From an uncultured Bacteroides sp. (GTDB taxonomy: Bacteria > Bacteroidota > Bacteroidia > Bacteroidales > Bacteroidaceae), in the NCBI GenBank assembly GCA_947074275.1, contig CAMTPA010000012.1, positions 1-49,885 on the forward strand: 49,885 bases of DNA, in the 5' to 3' direction. A program made the translations under genes and the position numbers. Every line of letters starts with the position of its first letter. Positions within the stretch are counted from its first letter, which is position 1. The notes under the pieces were generated by a model that saw nothing but the letters and a program-made list of their open reading frames with translations, ran no database searches and was not told where the DNA came from. Shown here one piece after another: positions 35,801-43,883 of this stretch.

Positions 35801-38467
35801 TATCCCAATGAACAAACACTTCGCTTGTTTTATGGCCGGGCACTGCCTCGAGTGTTTTGGACTTCTGCTTCTGTTAATAGCAATTACTTTCGGTATGCTT
35901 CACCGCTGAAGAGTTGGAAAGTGCCTGCTATGTCTTTCGATAGCTTTACCTCATATAGCTTTTTCAGTGATAGCGGCCTGCTGAATGAAGTTGTAATCGC
36001 TTATGGGGTTTCTCCAAAAAACAGAAGGCGAGGAGATATATTGGTACGAGCAGCTTCGGCAATGACCAACGATGCTATGATGATGGAATATGCTACGGCA
36101 GAAATAACAATGGATGATTCATCAATAGAATCAAAGAATGAGTCGTTGCCCGAAGCAACCTCAGATTTGCGTATCAACTTCAGTGAGACGGCATTTTTCT
36201 ATCCGCAGCTTCGCACCAATGAACAAGGCGATGTCTCGTTCTCGTTTACAATGCCCGAAAATCTGACACGTTGGAGCTTCCGTGGTTTCTCGCATACTCA
36301 AGGAATGCTGACTGGCAATATGCAAGCATCTGCCATTACCAGCAAAGAATTTATGCTGATGCCCAATATGCCACGGTTTGTACGTGTGGGCGACGAAGTG
36401 ACCATTGCCGCCACCATCACCAATCTGACAGAACAAGCTGTGTCGGGTGTAGCTACGATGACTTTGTTTGACCCACTCACCGACAAGGTGATAAGCTCGC
36501 AAAAAACGAACTTTGCAGTAGATGCCGGTAAAATAACCTCGGTAAGTTTAGGCTTTGCTGTGTCTGATAAATATGAAATGTTGGGATGCAGAATGGTAGC
36601 CAATGGTGATACCTTTAGCGATGGCGAACAACGAGTGATTCCCGTACTTTCTAATAAGATTCATTTGACCGAAACGGTGGCGATGCCCATACGTGGAAAA
36701 GAGAGCCGCACCTTCTCGTTGGAAAAACTCTTCAATCAGCATAGTTCTACTGCCACCAATCGTTCGCTCACGGTAGAGTTCACGGGCAATCCTGTTTGGT
36801 ATGCAGTGCAAGCGTTGCCGTCGGTGGCACTGCCCGAAAACAGCAGTGCCATTTCGTGGGCTGCAGCTTTTTATGCCAATTCGCTTGCATCGTGGATTAT
36901 GGAACAGCAACCACGCATAAAAACGATGTTTGAAGCGTGGAAAGCAAACGGAGGTACGAAAGATGCACTGCTTAGCAACCTGCAAAAAAATCAGGAGCTG
37001 AAAAATATATTGCTTTCAGAGTCACCTTGGGTGCTCGATGCTAAGAGTGAGCAAGAACAAAAAGAACGAATAGCGACCTTGTTTGATGTGAACAACGTGG
37101 CGATCAACAACATCTCGGCATTGAATAGATTGAAAGAACTGCAACTGAACGATGGCTCTTGGGCTTGGTACAAAGGTATGTCGGGAAGTTTGTACATCAC
37201 CCAGTTTGTGACCGAACTGAACGCACGCTTGATGCAGCTTACGGGTAAGCCTCTTACTGCTAATGCCCAGCAAATGCAAAAATCGGCAATGAGCTATTTG
37301 CACGAAAAGGTGTTGGAAAACTATCGAATAATGACTGCTTCGGAAAGAAAAGAGTGGGCTATGTCGAGCACTATATTGAAATACCTCTACATTGTGGCGA
37401 TGAGCAATGATGAAGTGCCAGCATCGAATACCACCGCTTATCAATATTATATATCTAAGTTGGGTGGATTGTTGCAAGGAGGCTCTATGGCAAGCAAGGC
37501 ACAAGCAGCGATTGTGCTCAGTAAAGCTGGTCGCAATGCTGAAGCAATGGAATTTATCGCCTCTTTGAAAGAGCATTTGTCCACAACCGATGAAATGGGG
37601 ATGTTTTTTGCTTTCGACGAAAGTCCTTACAATTGGGGCGGTTTGCAAATACCAGCTCACGTGTTGGTGATGGAGGCATTCAAAACCGTAGCTACCGATG
37701 ATGCGGTGGTAGAAGAGATGAAGATTTGGTTGCTGAAGCAAAAACAAACACAAACTTGGGATTCGCCCATTGCAAGCGTTGATGCTATTTATGCACTATT
37801 GATGGGAGGAGCAAATATGCTCGACAATCAGGGAGATGTACGTATTCAAGTGGGCAACCAAGTGATTCGGACTGCTGGGGCGAACGCTACCGCAGGATTG
37901 GGCTATGTGAAGGATACCTATACCAACACGCAAGTGGTAGATGCTAAAAATGCTACGGTAACTAAGCGTGATGAGGGTATAGCTTGGGGGGCAATCTATG
38001 CGCAATATCAAGAGGAGGTGAGCAAGGTTCATCAACAAGGCGGTGAAATGAATGTGGACAAGAAGCTATACGTAGAGCGCATTGTAGACAACGTGAAGCA
38101 AATGGTACCCGTCACAGCCAGCACTCAACTACTTGTGGGCGATGTGGTAGTAAGCCGCTTGGCGATAACACTGGATAGAGCGATGGACTTTGTGCAACTG
38201 AAAGATCAGCGTGCGGCTTGTTTTGAGCCAATGGCAAGCATCTCTGGCTATCGCTGGAACAATGGATTCGGTTATTACGTGGACATAAAAGATGCTTCTA
38301 CCTCTTTCTTTTTCGATGGCTTGGGCAAAGGTGTGTATGTGCTCGAATATAGTTATCGAGTAAGTCGTGGCGGAACTTATCAATCGGGTATAGCAACTAT
38401 TCAGAGTGCTTATGCACCCGAATACGCCTCACACTCATCGTCAATGAAGATTGTGGCTAAAGAGTAG
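32807..38467 (+). CDS. Alpha-2-macroglobulin-family protein lacking the thioester
   Basis: This 1886-residue protein has a signal peptide (to about IKAQ, residue 23). The N-terminal part is helical. From about residue 330 there are macroglobulin-type beta domains, with an MG2-like region at TDRTLYRPGQTIYVKGIAYS. The A2M domain begins near 1125 (FYPQLRTNEQGDVSFSFTMPENLTRW) and the helical thioester-containing-type domain follows. In most family members the segment after WYAVQALP contains Cys-x-Glu-Gln; here, from Asn1328, it reads NPVWYAVQALPSVALPENSS and then AISWAAAFYAN, with no Cys or Gln, so covalent trapping of proteases should be impossible. It may still protect the envelope mechanically. 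It is probably monocistronic, with a terminator downstream. Confidence 0.9.
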   Translation: MKIKQIAILTLIMMCLMNTIKAQTYDKLWKEVEQAQKKSLPQTVTKLTDQIYEKAAADKDMGQMLKAYVTRMRYQDRLTPDSFYVNLKQLQQWEMAVENPVDKAVVSSLVMSVYADYASNNFWQLNQRRDIVDEAAADDIRLWTPNQFVEVVLKYALLSLQPQVELSKVSSRHFTPFVIMGESSGYYHHSMYQLLGSRAVSALDEMRSLKKGLELTATIDSIYRQMIDACDTKELEDGRVLTSLDYLQWKNNNNKIRPIVAKTTSILPQTEYLAGLDSLLRLYPHRLVCAEVYRAKAQYALRNEQPAIALQLCDEGLLKYPNYKRINELRNLRETILRPVLNTEVENVAYPNAEVKITVNYKNINGFTVKFLQKKKVISTQQVMLNPTLDYRMSDTTVYVKAPALGSYRCEIVPNGESKKMDAYDSQINVTCLKLLSIALPDNKYQVVVLDAMSGQPIDNATVKLLNDNEKVIDTYTTDKDGMVKLVGNGKYQNIVASKGEDTAMPEQRFYKGGYFYSSASNATEKVQLITDRTLYRPGQTIYVKGIAYSQQGDTASVIVNRPYTLILRDANRQEIAKRELTTNDFGSFTTQLVLPAACLNGRFTLSTDRGSTSVQVEDYKLPTFEITFDNPDVSYTLGDTVALQGVAKSLNGVALQEVPVSYSVYRLARRWWFEAMESGDLVTTGEVNLNEEGGFTIDVPLVAPANIALGYYTYKVEASATSLSGETQSANFTINVGTRSMMLNAEVPEMLCKQKMPELTIKASNLDAQPLDVKGGYKLYSLPEGVTAAQAKTNAPILSNGFEANQPCAITDWSSLPSGRYLVVYAANDNQGREVCGENEFILFSLTDSQPPVPTAEWYYALNTEFDAASPATFYYGTSKQDAFVMMKAFSGRKLVEDKILHLSDSIERFEIPYKEEYGDGMTLLFCFVKDNTVYQRSVSLKKKTTDKNLSMKWDVFRDKLRPGEKEEWKLTIKTPQDNAANAEMLALMYDTALDQLYPNEQTLRLFYGRALPRVFWTSASVNSNYFRYASPLKSWKVPAMSFDSFTSYSFFSDSGLLNEVVIAYGVSPKNRRRGDILVRAASAMTNDAMMMEYATAEITMDDSSIESKNESLPEATSDLRINFSETAFFYPQLRTNEQGDVSFSFTMPENLTRWSFRGFSHTQGMLTGNMQASAITSKEFMLMPNMPRFVRVGDEVTIAATITNLTEQAVSGVATMTLFDPLTDKVISSQKTNFAVDAGKITSVSLGFAVSDKYEMLGCRMVANGDTFSDGEQRVIPVLSNKIHLTETVAMPIRGKESRTFSLEKLFNQHSSTATNRSLTVEFTGNPVWYAVQALPSVALPENSSAISWAAAFYANSLASWIMEQQPRIKTMFEAWKANGGTKDALLSNLQKNQELKNILLSESPWVLDAKSEQEQKERIATLFDVNNVAINNISALNRLKELQLNDGSWAWYKGMSGSLYITQFVTELNARLMQLTGKPLTANAQQMQKSAMSYLHEKVLENYRIMTASERKEWAMSSTILKYLYIVAMSNDEVPASNTTAYQYYISKLGGLLQGGSMASKAQAAIVLSKAGRNAEAMEFIASLKEHLSTTDEMGMFFAFDESPYNWGGLQIPAHVLVMEAFKTVATDDAVVEEMKIWLLKQKQTQTWDSPIASVDAIYALLMGGANMLDNQGDVRIQVGNQVIRTAGANATAGLGYVKDTYTNTQVVDAKNATVTKRDEGIAWGAIYAQYQEEVSKVHQQGGEMNVDKKLYVERIVDNVKQMVPVTASTQLLVGDVVVSRLAITLDRAMDFVQLKDQRAACFEPMASISGYRWNNGFGYYVDIKDASTSFFFDGLGKGVYVLEYSYRVSRGGTYQSGIATIQSAYAPEYASHSSSMKIVAKE

Positions 38468-38492
38468 TTAAATAACATTGCTCTGTAAGAAC

Positions 38493-38545
38493 AAAAGCGG
38501 GATGAATGTCGGTAGTTTATTTGCCACATTCACCCCGCTTTTATT
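38493..38545 (+). terminator. Terminator of the macroglobulin-like gene
   Basis: 17-bp arms (38493-38509 and 38526-38542, one A/C mismatch) have AAAAGCGGG on one side and CCCGCTTTT on the other. The hairpin starts 26 bases after the stop codon. Confidence 0.85.
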
Positions 38546-38580
38546 TGCTTTTCAACTAATGAATAGTTGATGTGCAGATT

Positions 38581-38608
38581 GTTTACAGTTGACTTGTAAA
38601 CTGTAAAC
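38581..38608. repeat. 10-bp inverted repeat GTTTACAGTT / AACTGTAAAC
   Basis: A perfect 10-bp stem with an 8-base loop lies between the terminator and the DUF1573 promoter. Its flank (TAGTTGATGTG ... TTTACAGTTG) resembles sequences at 12104-12139 and 28536-28545, suggesting a degenerate dispersed repeat. Confidence 0.5.
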
Positions 38609-38721
38609 AGTTGGGAAGTTACTTGTTCATAGTTTGTTTTTTATCAATTTCGTCTTTGCTCAAATCTCCATCGTCGTGATTTATTCCAACCATTTCAGTT
38701 CTATTATTCGGGCAAAACCGC

Positions 38722-38729
38722 TACATTTG
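38722..38729 (+). promoter_or_regulatory. -7 box of the DUF1573/meaB operon
   Basis: TACATTTG matches TAnnTTTG and lies 25 bases before the ATG at 38755. Confidence 0.6.
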
Positions 38730-38754
38730 TGCTTTCATATTTTAAGAAACAGCA

Positions 38755-39822
38755 ATGAAACGTATTTTAGCTACTATATTTTCTCTTTTTGCAATCACGT
38801 TCCTTCTAATGGCTCAGCCTCGTTTGTCGTCCAATAAAAACACATTCAACTTTGGGCAGATAGAGTGGAAGCAGCCAGTGACAGCCGAATACATTATAAC
38901 CAATACTGGCAATCAACCGCTTGTGATAAGTAACATTACTACATCGTGCGCTTGTACTGATGCCGAATGGACAAAAACACCCATAGCTCCCGATGGGAAA
39001 GGAGTGGTACGTGTCACTTTTGACGCAAAAGCATTGGGACGTTTTGAGCGTTCGGTAGGTATATACAGCAACTCCGAACCTCATTTGGTTTATTTGACCT
39101 TGGAGGGTGAAGTGGTACAAAAGATAACCGATTTTACAAGAACGCATCCTTATGAGATAGGCAATTTGCGAACAGATATTACCGAATTTGATTTTCCTGA
39201 TGTGCATCGCGGAGACAAACCTACCATTACCTTCAGTGTAGTCAATCAATCCGATCGTCCCTACGAGCCTATACTGATGCACCTTCCTCGCTACCTGACA
39301 ATGGAGAAAACCCCCAATGTGCTCCAAAAAGGTGAAAAAGGAGTCGTGAAGTTGACCTTGGATACCAACGAATTACTCGATTTAGGTTTGACTCAAGCTT
39401 CGGTTTATCTGTCACGCTTCATCGGTGATAAGGTGGGCGAAGAGAACGAAATACCAATGTCTGTGGTGCTGTTGCCCGACTTGAATCATTTAAGTGAAAT
39501 AGATTTGGTCAATGCGCCAGCTATACACGTGTCGGAAACGGACATTGATTTTGGTGATAGGTTGGCAAAAAAGAATAAAGTGTCGCAAGATGTCGTAATC
39601 ACCAACACTGGAACAACACCGTTGGAGATTCGTAAACTGCAAGTATTCAACACCGCATTGAATGTGAGGTTGAAACAATCTGTGATAAACCCGGGCGCAA
39701 GTGCCAAACTGCGTGTGACAATACATAAAAACAATCCAGGGCAAAAGAAAAAACAGATGCGGATCTTGATGATAACCAATGATCCCAATCAGCCTAAAGT
39801 GGTGATAAATGTGAAACGATAA
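38755..39822 (+). CDS. DUF1573 domain-containing secreted protein
   Basis: This 355-residue protein has a signal peptide (to LLMAQ, about residue 21) and Ig-like beta-sandwich repeats. The first contains the DUF1573 signature: FNFGQIEWKQPVTAEYIITNTGNQPLVI followed by TTSCACTDAEW. A related repeat is found near residue 258 (IDFGDRLAKKNKVSQDVVITNTGTTPLEI). Such proteins are common and uncharacterised in Bacteroidetes, probably periplasmic or envelope structural factors. It is followed 23 bp later by meaB, though the functional link is unclear. Confidence 0.88.
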   Translation: MKRILATIFSLFAITFLLMAQPRLSSNKNTFNFGQIEWKQPVTAEYIITNTGNQPLVISNITTSCACTDAEWTKTPIAPDGKGVVRVTFDAKALGRFERSVGIYSNSEPHLVYLTLEGEVVQKITDFTRTHPYEIGNLRTDITEFDFPDVHRGDKPTITFSVVNQSDRPYEPILMHLPRYLTMEKTPNVLQKGEKGVVKLTLDTNELLDLGLTQASVYLSRFIGDKVGEENEIPMSVVLLPDLNHLSEIDLVNAPAIHVSETDIDFGDRLAKKNKVSQDVVITNTGTTPLEIRKLQVFNTALNVRLKQSVINPGASAKLRVTIHKNNPGQKKKQMRILMITNDPNQPKVVINVKR

Positions 39823-39845
39823 TTAATACAATAAATACTGCTGTG

Positions 39846-40943
39846 ATGGAACATCCCGAAAATAACGAAGCATACAAAGGGTTGACTGTAAACGCAGGCA
39901 TCGAACAACCCTCGTCTGTAAATCCTTACTTTAAACGTAAAACTCGCAAACGACAGCTCACCGTGCAAGAGTTTGTGGATGGAATTACAAAAGGCGACGT
40001 GACAATTCTTAGTCAGGCAGTCACCTTGGTAGAAAGTGTAAAACCCGAACATCAGGTGATAGCACAAGAGGTGATTGAGAAATGTCTTCCTTATTCAGGA
40101 AACTCCATTCGTGTGGGAATTAGTGGTGTGCCTGGTGCTGGCAAAAGTACTTCGATTGATGTTTTTGGGCTTCACGTGCTCGAACGTAGTGCAGGCAAAT
40201 TAGCAGTGTTGGCAATCGACCCAAGTAGCGAACGAAGCAAAGGCAGTATTTTGGGTGATAAAACCCGTATGGAGCAACTTTCTGTTCACGCAGATTCCTT
40301 TATACGCCCCAGCCCATCGGCAGGTTCACTTGGTGGTGTGGCGCGCAAAACACGCGAAACAATTATTTTGTGCGAAGCGGCTGGTTTCAATAAAATATTT
40401 GTAGAAACGGTAGGAGTAGGACAAAGTGAGACGGCTGTACACTCAATGGTCGATTTCTTTTTGTTGATTCAATTGGCAGGTACGGGTGATGAACTGCAGG
40501 GCATCAAACGTGGTATAATGGAGATGGCGGATGGCATCGTGATAAACAAAGCTGATGGCAACAACATTGATAAAGCCAACTTGGCAGCTACTCAGTTTCG
40601 CAACGCATTGCATCTTTTCCCAGCTCCCGAATCGGGATGGATCCCTAAAGTTCTCACTTACTCAGGCTTCTACAACAAAGGAGTAAAAGAGATTTGGGAT
40701 ATGGTTTATGAATACATCGACTTCGTGAAAGCCAACGGCTATTTTGAGTACCGACGCAATGAGCAAAGCAAATATTGGATGTACGAAAGTATCAATGAAA
40801 AACTTCGTGATAGTTTCTATCAAAATCCGTTGATTGAGTCGATGCTTGCTCATCAAGAACAGCAAGTGTTACAAGGCAACCTGACTTCTTTTGTAGCTGC
40901 CAAAAATCTGCTGGATACCTATTTTGGTGAATTGAGAAAATAA
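39846..40943 (+). CDS. meaB: Methylmalonyl-CoA mutase-associated GTPase MeaB (ArgK family)
   Basis: This 365-residue G3E-type GTPase protects and assists the B12-dependent methylmalonyl-CoA mutase used in propionate/succinate metabolism. Motifs are P-loop GVPGAGKST, AIDPSSERSKGSILGDKTRM, VETVGVGQSE with the switch region, and NKADG for guanine specificity. The C-terminal helical dimerisation arm is present. The mutase genes are not in the window. A GTG lies one codon upstream of the chosen ATG at 39846. Confidence 0.94.
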   Translation: MEHPENNEAYKGLTVNAGIEQPSSVNPYFKRKTRKRQLTVQEFVDGITKGDVTILSQAVTLVESVKPEHQVIAQEVIEKCLPYSGNSIRVGISGVPGAGKSTSIDVFGLHVLERSAGKLAVLAIDPSSERSKGSILGDKTRMEQLSVHADSFIRPSPSAGSLGGVARKTRETIILCEAAGFNKIFVETVGVGQSETAVHSMVDFFLLIQLAGTGDELQGIKRGIMEMADGIVINKADGNNIDKANLAATQFRNALHLFPAPESGWIPKVLTYSGFYNKGVKEIWDMVYEYIDFVKANGYFEYRRNEQSKYWMYESINEKLRDSFYQNPLIESMLAHQEQQVLQGNLTSFVAAKNLLDTYFGELRK

Positions 40944-40967
40944 AGTGAATATTAGGTTAAGAGGTCT

Positions 40968-40992
40968 GTTGTTGATTTATTTTTTCAACAAC
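40968..40992. terminator. Hairpin between convergent meaB and EamA genes
   Basis: GTTGTTGA and TCAACAAC form an 8-bp stem with a T-rich loop, overlapping the last codons of the minus-strand EamA gene. It may end the meaB transcript. Confidence 0.45.
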
Positions 40993-41882
40993 ATATCCGC
41001 TCTTGATTTACTGTGGGTAACGATATATACACCTGCAAAAATTAACCCAATAGCTATGCCTTTTTGCCAGTCGAACATACCTACCCCCATTGCCATTGCA
41101 GTGAAAGTGGCGATGATGGGTTGTGTGTAGTTGTACATACTCACCACCGTAGGTCTCAATGCGCTTTGCGCTTTTATCAATAATATATAAGATAAAAAAG
41201 TGCCACCCAAAATGATAAATAACACTTGCATAATGGCAGATGTTGGGATTGTGCTCCATTCTATTAAACCAATCTCCTTGTAAGAAAATGGAAGATATAC
41301 AAGAGTTCCAGTCAAGAATATCCACTTATTAATAGTGACAGCCGAATATTGTTGAGAAAGACTTTTGAACACAGTCAGATAAATAGCGAAACTTAATTGA
41401 GCACCCAAGCAAAGTAAGTCCCCAATCATATTTCCGCTTCCAAATCCTCCTGAATGACTACCAAGTATTAATACAGATGCACCAGCAGCTCCTAATAAAA
41501 TGCCCAACACTTTTTTACTTGTGATAGGTTCTTTCAGCCAAAATGCGGCGATAATCATTGTGAAAATAGGAGGTGTGGTGGTAACGATTGAGGCATTGAT
41601 AGGAGAGGTGAGTGATAACCCAGTTATAAATAATCCTTGATTGAATATTAGCGCAAAAAAGGAAGCAATAAAAATGCGAAGCATATCTTTTGGAGCCACT
41701 TTTTCTTTTTTGCAAAACAAAGAAAGAGTCCAAAAAGCAACACAGGCTCCCACTACACGAAAAGTGATGAGTGAAAGAGAGTCAAAAAACAACAGAGCAG
41801 ATTTCCCTATTGGAGACATTAACCCCCACATCACATTTGCAAAAAAGGCATAGAGATGCCCAGGTATATTTTTGTCACTCAT
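40977..41882 (-). CDS. EamA/DMT-family transporter
   Basis: This 301-residue inner-membrane protein has ten predicted helices in two EamA repeats (first repeat from FFANVMWGLMSPIGKSALL, second from IGDLLCLGAQLSFAIYLTVF). Signature-like loops such as SLTSPINASIVTTTPPIFT and ALRPTVVSMYNYTQPIIAT are typical of drug/metabolite exporters. The solute is unknown. It is divergent from the ATPase operon and has its own promoter box. Confidence 0.93.
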   Translation of the reverse strand: MSDKNIPGHLYAFFANVMWGLMSPIGKSALLFFDSLSLITFRVVGACVAFWTLSLFCKKEKVAPKDMLRIFIASFFALIFNQGLFITGLSLTSPINASIVTTTPPIFTMIIAAFWLKEPITSKKVLGILLGAAGASVLILGSHSGGFGSGNMIGDLLCLGAQLSFAIYLTVFKSLSQQYSAVTINKWIFLTGTLVYLPFSYKEIGLIEWSTIPTSAIMQVLFIILGGTFLSYILLIKAQSALRPTVVSMYNYTQPIIATFTAMAMGVGMFDWQKGIAIGLIFAGVYIVTHSKSRADMLLKK

Positions 41883-41912
41883 TTTTTTACCTCGTATTAG
41901 CTAAAACCGCTG

Positions 41913-41920
41913 CAAAGATA
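41913..41920 (-). promoter_or_regulatory. -7 box of the EamA gene
   Basis: Minus-strand TATCTTTG is an exact TAnnTTTG match, 30 bases before the start codon at 41882. It is back to back with the promoter box of the ATPase operon, 23 bp away. Confidence 0.65.
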
Positions 41921-41943
41921 ATTAATTTATTATTTGAAATGTC

Positions 41944-41951
41944 TATATTTG
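41944..41951 (+). promoter_or_regulatory. -7 box of the ATPase/DUF4435/MscS operon
   Basis: TATATTTG matches TAnnTTTG exactly and is followed by GC. Transcription would start near 41958, leaving about 18 bases of leader before the ATG at 41976. This excludes the in-frame ATG at 41934, which lies upstream of the promoter. Confidence 0.72.
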
Positions 41952-41975
41952 CGTCTATCTCAATTAAGGTATATT

Positions 41976-42836
41976 ATGGAAAAGCAAGCAGATTATATTC
42001 GACGTATCGAAATAGAGAACCTTTGGGGACGCTATAATATTGCGTGGGATTTACGTCCCGATGTGAACATTCTTTCAGGAATCAATGGGGTTGGGAAGAC
42101 TACTATTTTAAACCGCTCGGTTGGTTATTTGGAGGATTTGGCTTTTTCGAGTGGTGAAATAAAAAATGGTGTGCGCGATGGTGTGCGTCTTTTTTTTGAT
42201 AATCCAGAAGCTACTTATATACCCTACGACGTGATTCGTAGTTACGATCGCCCTTTGGTGATGGGTGATTTTACGGCACAGATGGCGGATAAGAATGTGA
42301 AATCGGAACTTGATTGGCAACTCTACCTACTACAAAGACGTTATCTCGATTATCAAGTTAATGTAGGCAATCGGATGATTGAATTGCTTGCCAGCGATGA
42401 TGAGGCTGCTCGGAGCAGGGCTTCTTACTTGTCGAAATCGAAACGCTTGTTTCAAGATTTAATTGATGAACTTTTTAGTTGTACTCGCAAGCGGATTGAC
42501 CGGAAGCGAAACGATATTGCTTTTTATCAGGACAACGAGCTGTTGTTCCCTTATAAACTTTCATCGGGTGAGAAACAAATGCTTGTAATTCTTCTCACTG
42601 CTTTGGTGCAAGATAATGCTCACTGCGTCCTTTTTATGGACGAACCCGAAGCTTCGTTGCATATAGAATGGCAGCAAAAGCTGATAGGTATGGTTCGTCA
42701 ACTCAATCCCAATGCTCAGATTATTCTTACCACTCATTCACCAGCAGTGATTATGGAAGGATGGCTCGATGCTGTTACCGAGGTCAGTGACATTGCTACT
42801 CCTATTGCCAACCATATTGTCGACTCTTTTCGTTAA
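41976..42836 (+). CDS. OLD/ABC-type AAA ATPase, first gene of a PARIS-like pair
   Basis: This is a 286-residue cytoplasmic ATPase of the AAA_21/OLD class. Walker A is SGINGVGKTT (near residue 35), the ABC-like signature is KLSSGEKQMLVILL (near 195), Walker B is CVLFMDEPEASLH (Asp222, Glu223), and the switch His is in LTTHSPAVIM. Between the motifs is a short helical insert (residues about 105-185), much shorter than in SMC proteins. It is followed after 12 bp by a DUF4435/TOPRIM gene, the pairing seen in PARIS (AriA with AriB), where the ATPase holds and releases a toxic nuclease when it senses a phage anti-restriction protein. The ATPase here is shorter than AriA as I know it, so the system may be a relative and not PARIS itself. 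Confidence 0.9.
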   Translation: MEKQADYIRRIEIENLWGRYNIAWDLRPDVNILSGINGVGKTTILNRSVGYLEDLAFSSGEIKNGVRDGVRLFFDNPEATYIPYDVIRSYDRPLVMGDFTAQMADKNVKSELDWQLYLLQRRYLDYQVNVGNRMIELLASDDEAARSRASYLSKSKRLFQDLIDELFSCTRKRIDRKRNDIAFYQDNELLFPYKLSSGEKQMLVILLTALVQDNAHCVLFMDEPEASLHIEWQQKLIGMVRQLNPNAQIILTTHSPAVIMEGWLDAVTEVSDIATPIANHIVDSFR

Positions 42837-42848
42837 TCTTGTTAGTAT

Positions 42849-43883
42849 ATGCCTTCATCATTACGCAATAATCTTACTTCCTCTTATCTTACTGCTGCGC
42901 AGAAACTCTATCCGCAGCGTGAGCGTCGTCGGATTATAGCTTATGTGGAGAGTTATGATGATGTGGCATTTTGGCGTTCTCTTCTCGAAGAGTTTGAAGA
43001 CGATAAACGCTACTTTCAAGTAATGCTTCCTTCGGCCACTTCATTGTCTAAAGGAAAGAAAACGGTACTGATGAATACATTAAACACTGACCAATTAGGT
43101 AAAAGTCTTATAGCCTGTGTGGACAGCGATTATGATTTTCTTTTGCAAGGGGCGACCTCTACCTCTCGTAAAATAAACCGAAACAAATTTATATTCCAAA
43201 CATATACGTATGCTATCGAAAATCATCAGTGTTTTGCCGAGAGCTTGCATCAAGTGTGTGTGCAAGCCACGCTCAACGACCGAATAATGATTGATTTTAA
43301 AGCATTTATGGAAGAGCTTTCTGAAATCATTTATCCTCTGTTTCTTTGGAATGTTTGGTTTTACAGACAGCACGATACCAATACTTTTCCGATGAATGCT
43401 TTCAATGCTTGTACACGATTGCGCAACGTCAACCTGCATCATCCCGAACGTAGTTTGGAGGGAGTAGAGAAAGAGGTACATAATAAACTTCGTGAATTGG
43501 AGAGACATTTTCCCACTCATATTGAAGATGTGAAAAACTTGAGCACAGAACTTGAGAAATTAGGTCTTATTCCGGTCACTACTTACCTTTACATTCAAGG
43601 ACATCACTTGATGGATAATATTGTAATGAAATTATTGACCCCTGTTTGCACCGTGTTGCGACGAGAACGTGAAGAAGAGATTAAAACACTTGCAGGGCAC
43701 GAAGAACAATATCGCAATGAACTGACCAGTTACCAAAACAGCTTGTTGAGTGTAGAGGTAGCTCTACGTAAAAACAATGCATTCCGCTCTTTGTATCTCA
43801 ACCGATGGCTACGTGCCGATATTCAAGCGTTTGTTGACACTAGCGAACAAACGATAAACGAACCACTTAATTTATTGAAATGA
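42849..43883 (+). CDS. DUF4435 TOPRIM-like protein
   Basis: This 344-residue protein belongs to the DUF4435 family, which has a TOPRIM-like fold. The N-terminal motif AYVESYDDVAFW (Glu near residue 32) corresponds to the TOPRIM glutamate, and ACVDSDYDFLL (about 88-98) to the DxD metal site; IENHQCF follows. The rest is mainly alpha-helical with a coiled region (REREEEIKTLAGHEEQYRNEL). With metal residues kept, nuclease activity is likely but not shown. In PARIS the AriB effector is a DUF4435 nuclease. The stop codon overlaps the start of the MscS gene as ATGA, so it is tightly coupled to both neighbours. Confidence 0.85.
   Translation: MPSSLRNNLTSSYLTAAQKLYPQRERRRIIAYVESYDDVAFWRSLLEEFEDDKRYFQVMLPSATSLSKGKKTVLMNTLNTDQLGKSLIACVDSDYDFLLQGATSTSRKINRNKFIFQTYTYAIENHQCFAESLHQVCVQATLNDRIMIDFKAFMEELSEIIYPLFLWNVWFYRQHDTNTFPMNAFNACTRLRNVNLHHPERSLEGVEKEVHNKLRELERHFPTHIEDVKNLSTELEKLGLIPVTTYLYIQGHHLMDNIVMKLLTPVCTVLRREREEEIKTLAGHEEQYRNELTSYQNSLLSVEVALRKNNAFRSLYLNRWLRADIQAFVDTSEQTINEPLNLLK

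Noticed and set aside
41976..43883. Firm call as a canonical PARIS system
   Set aside because: Domain pairing fits, but the ATPase is short and the third gene is a channel. Without profile searches I can only call it PARIS-like.
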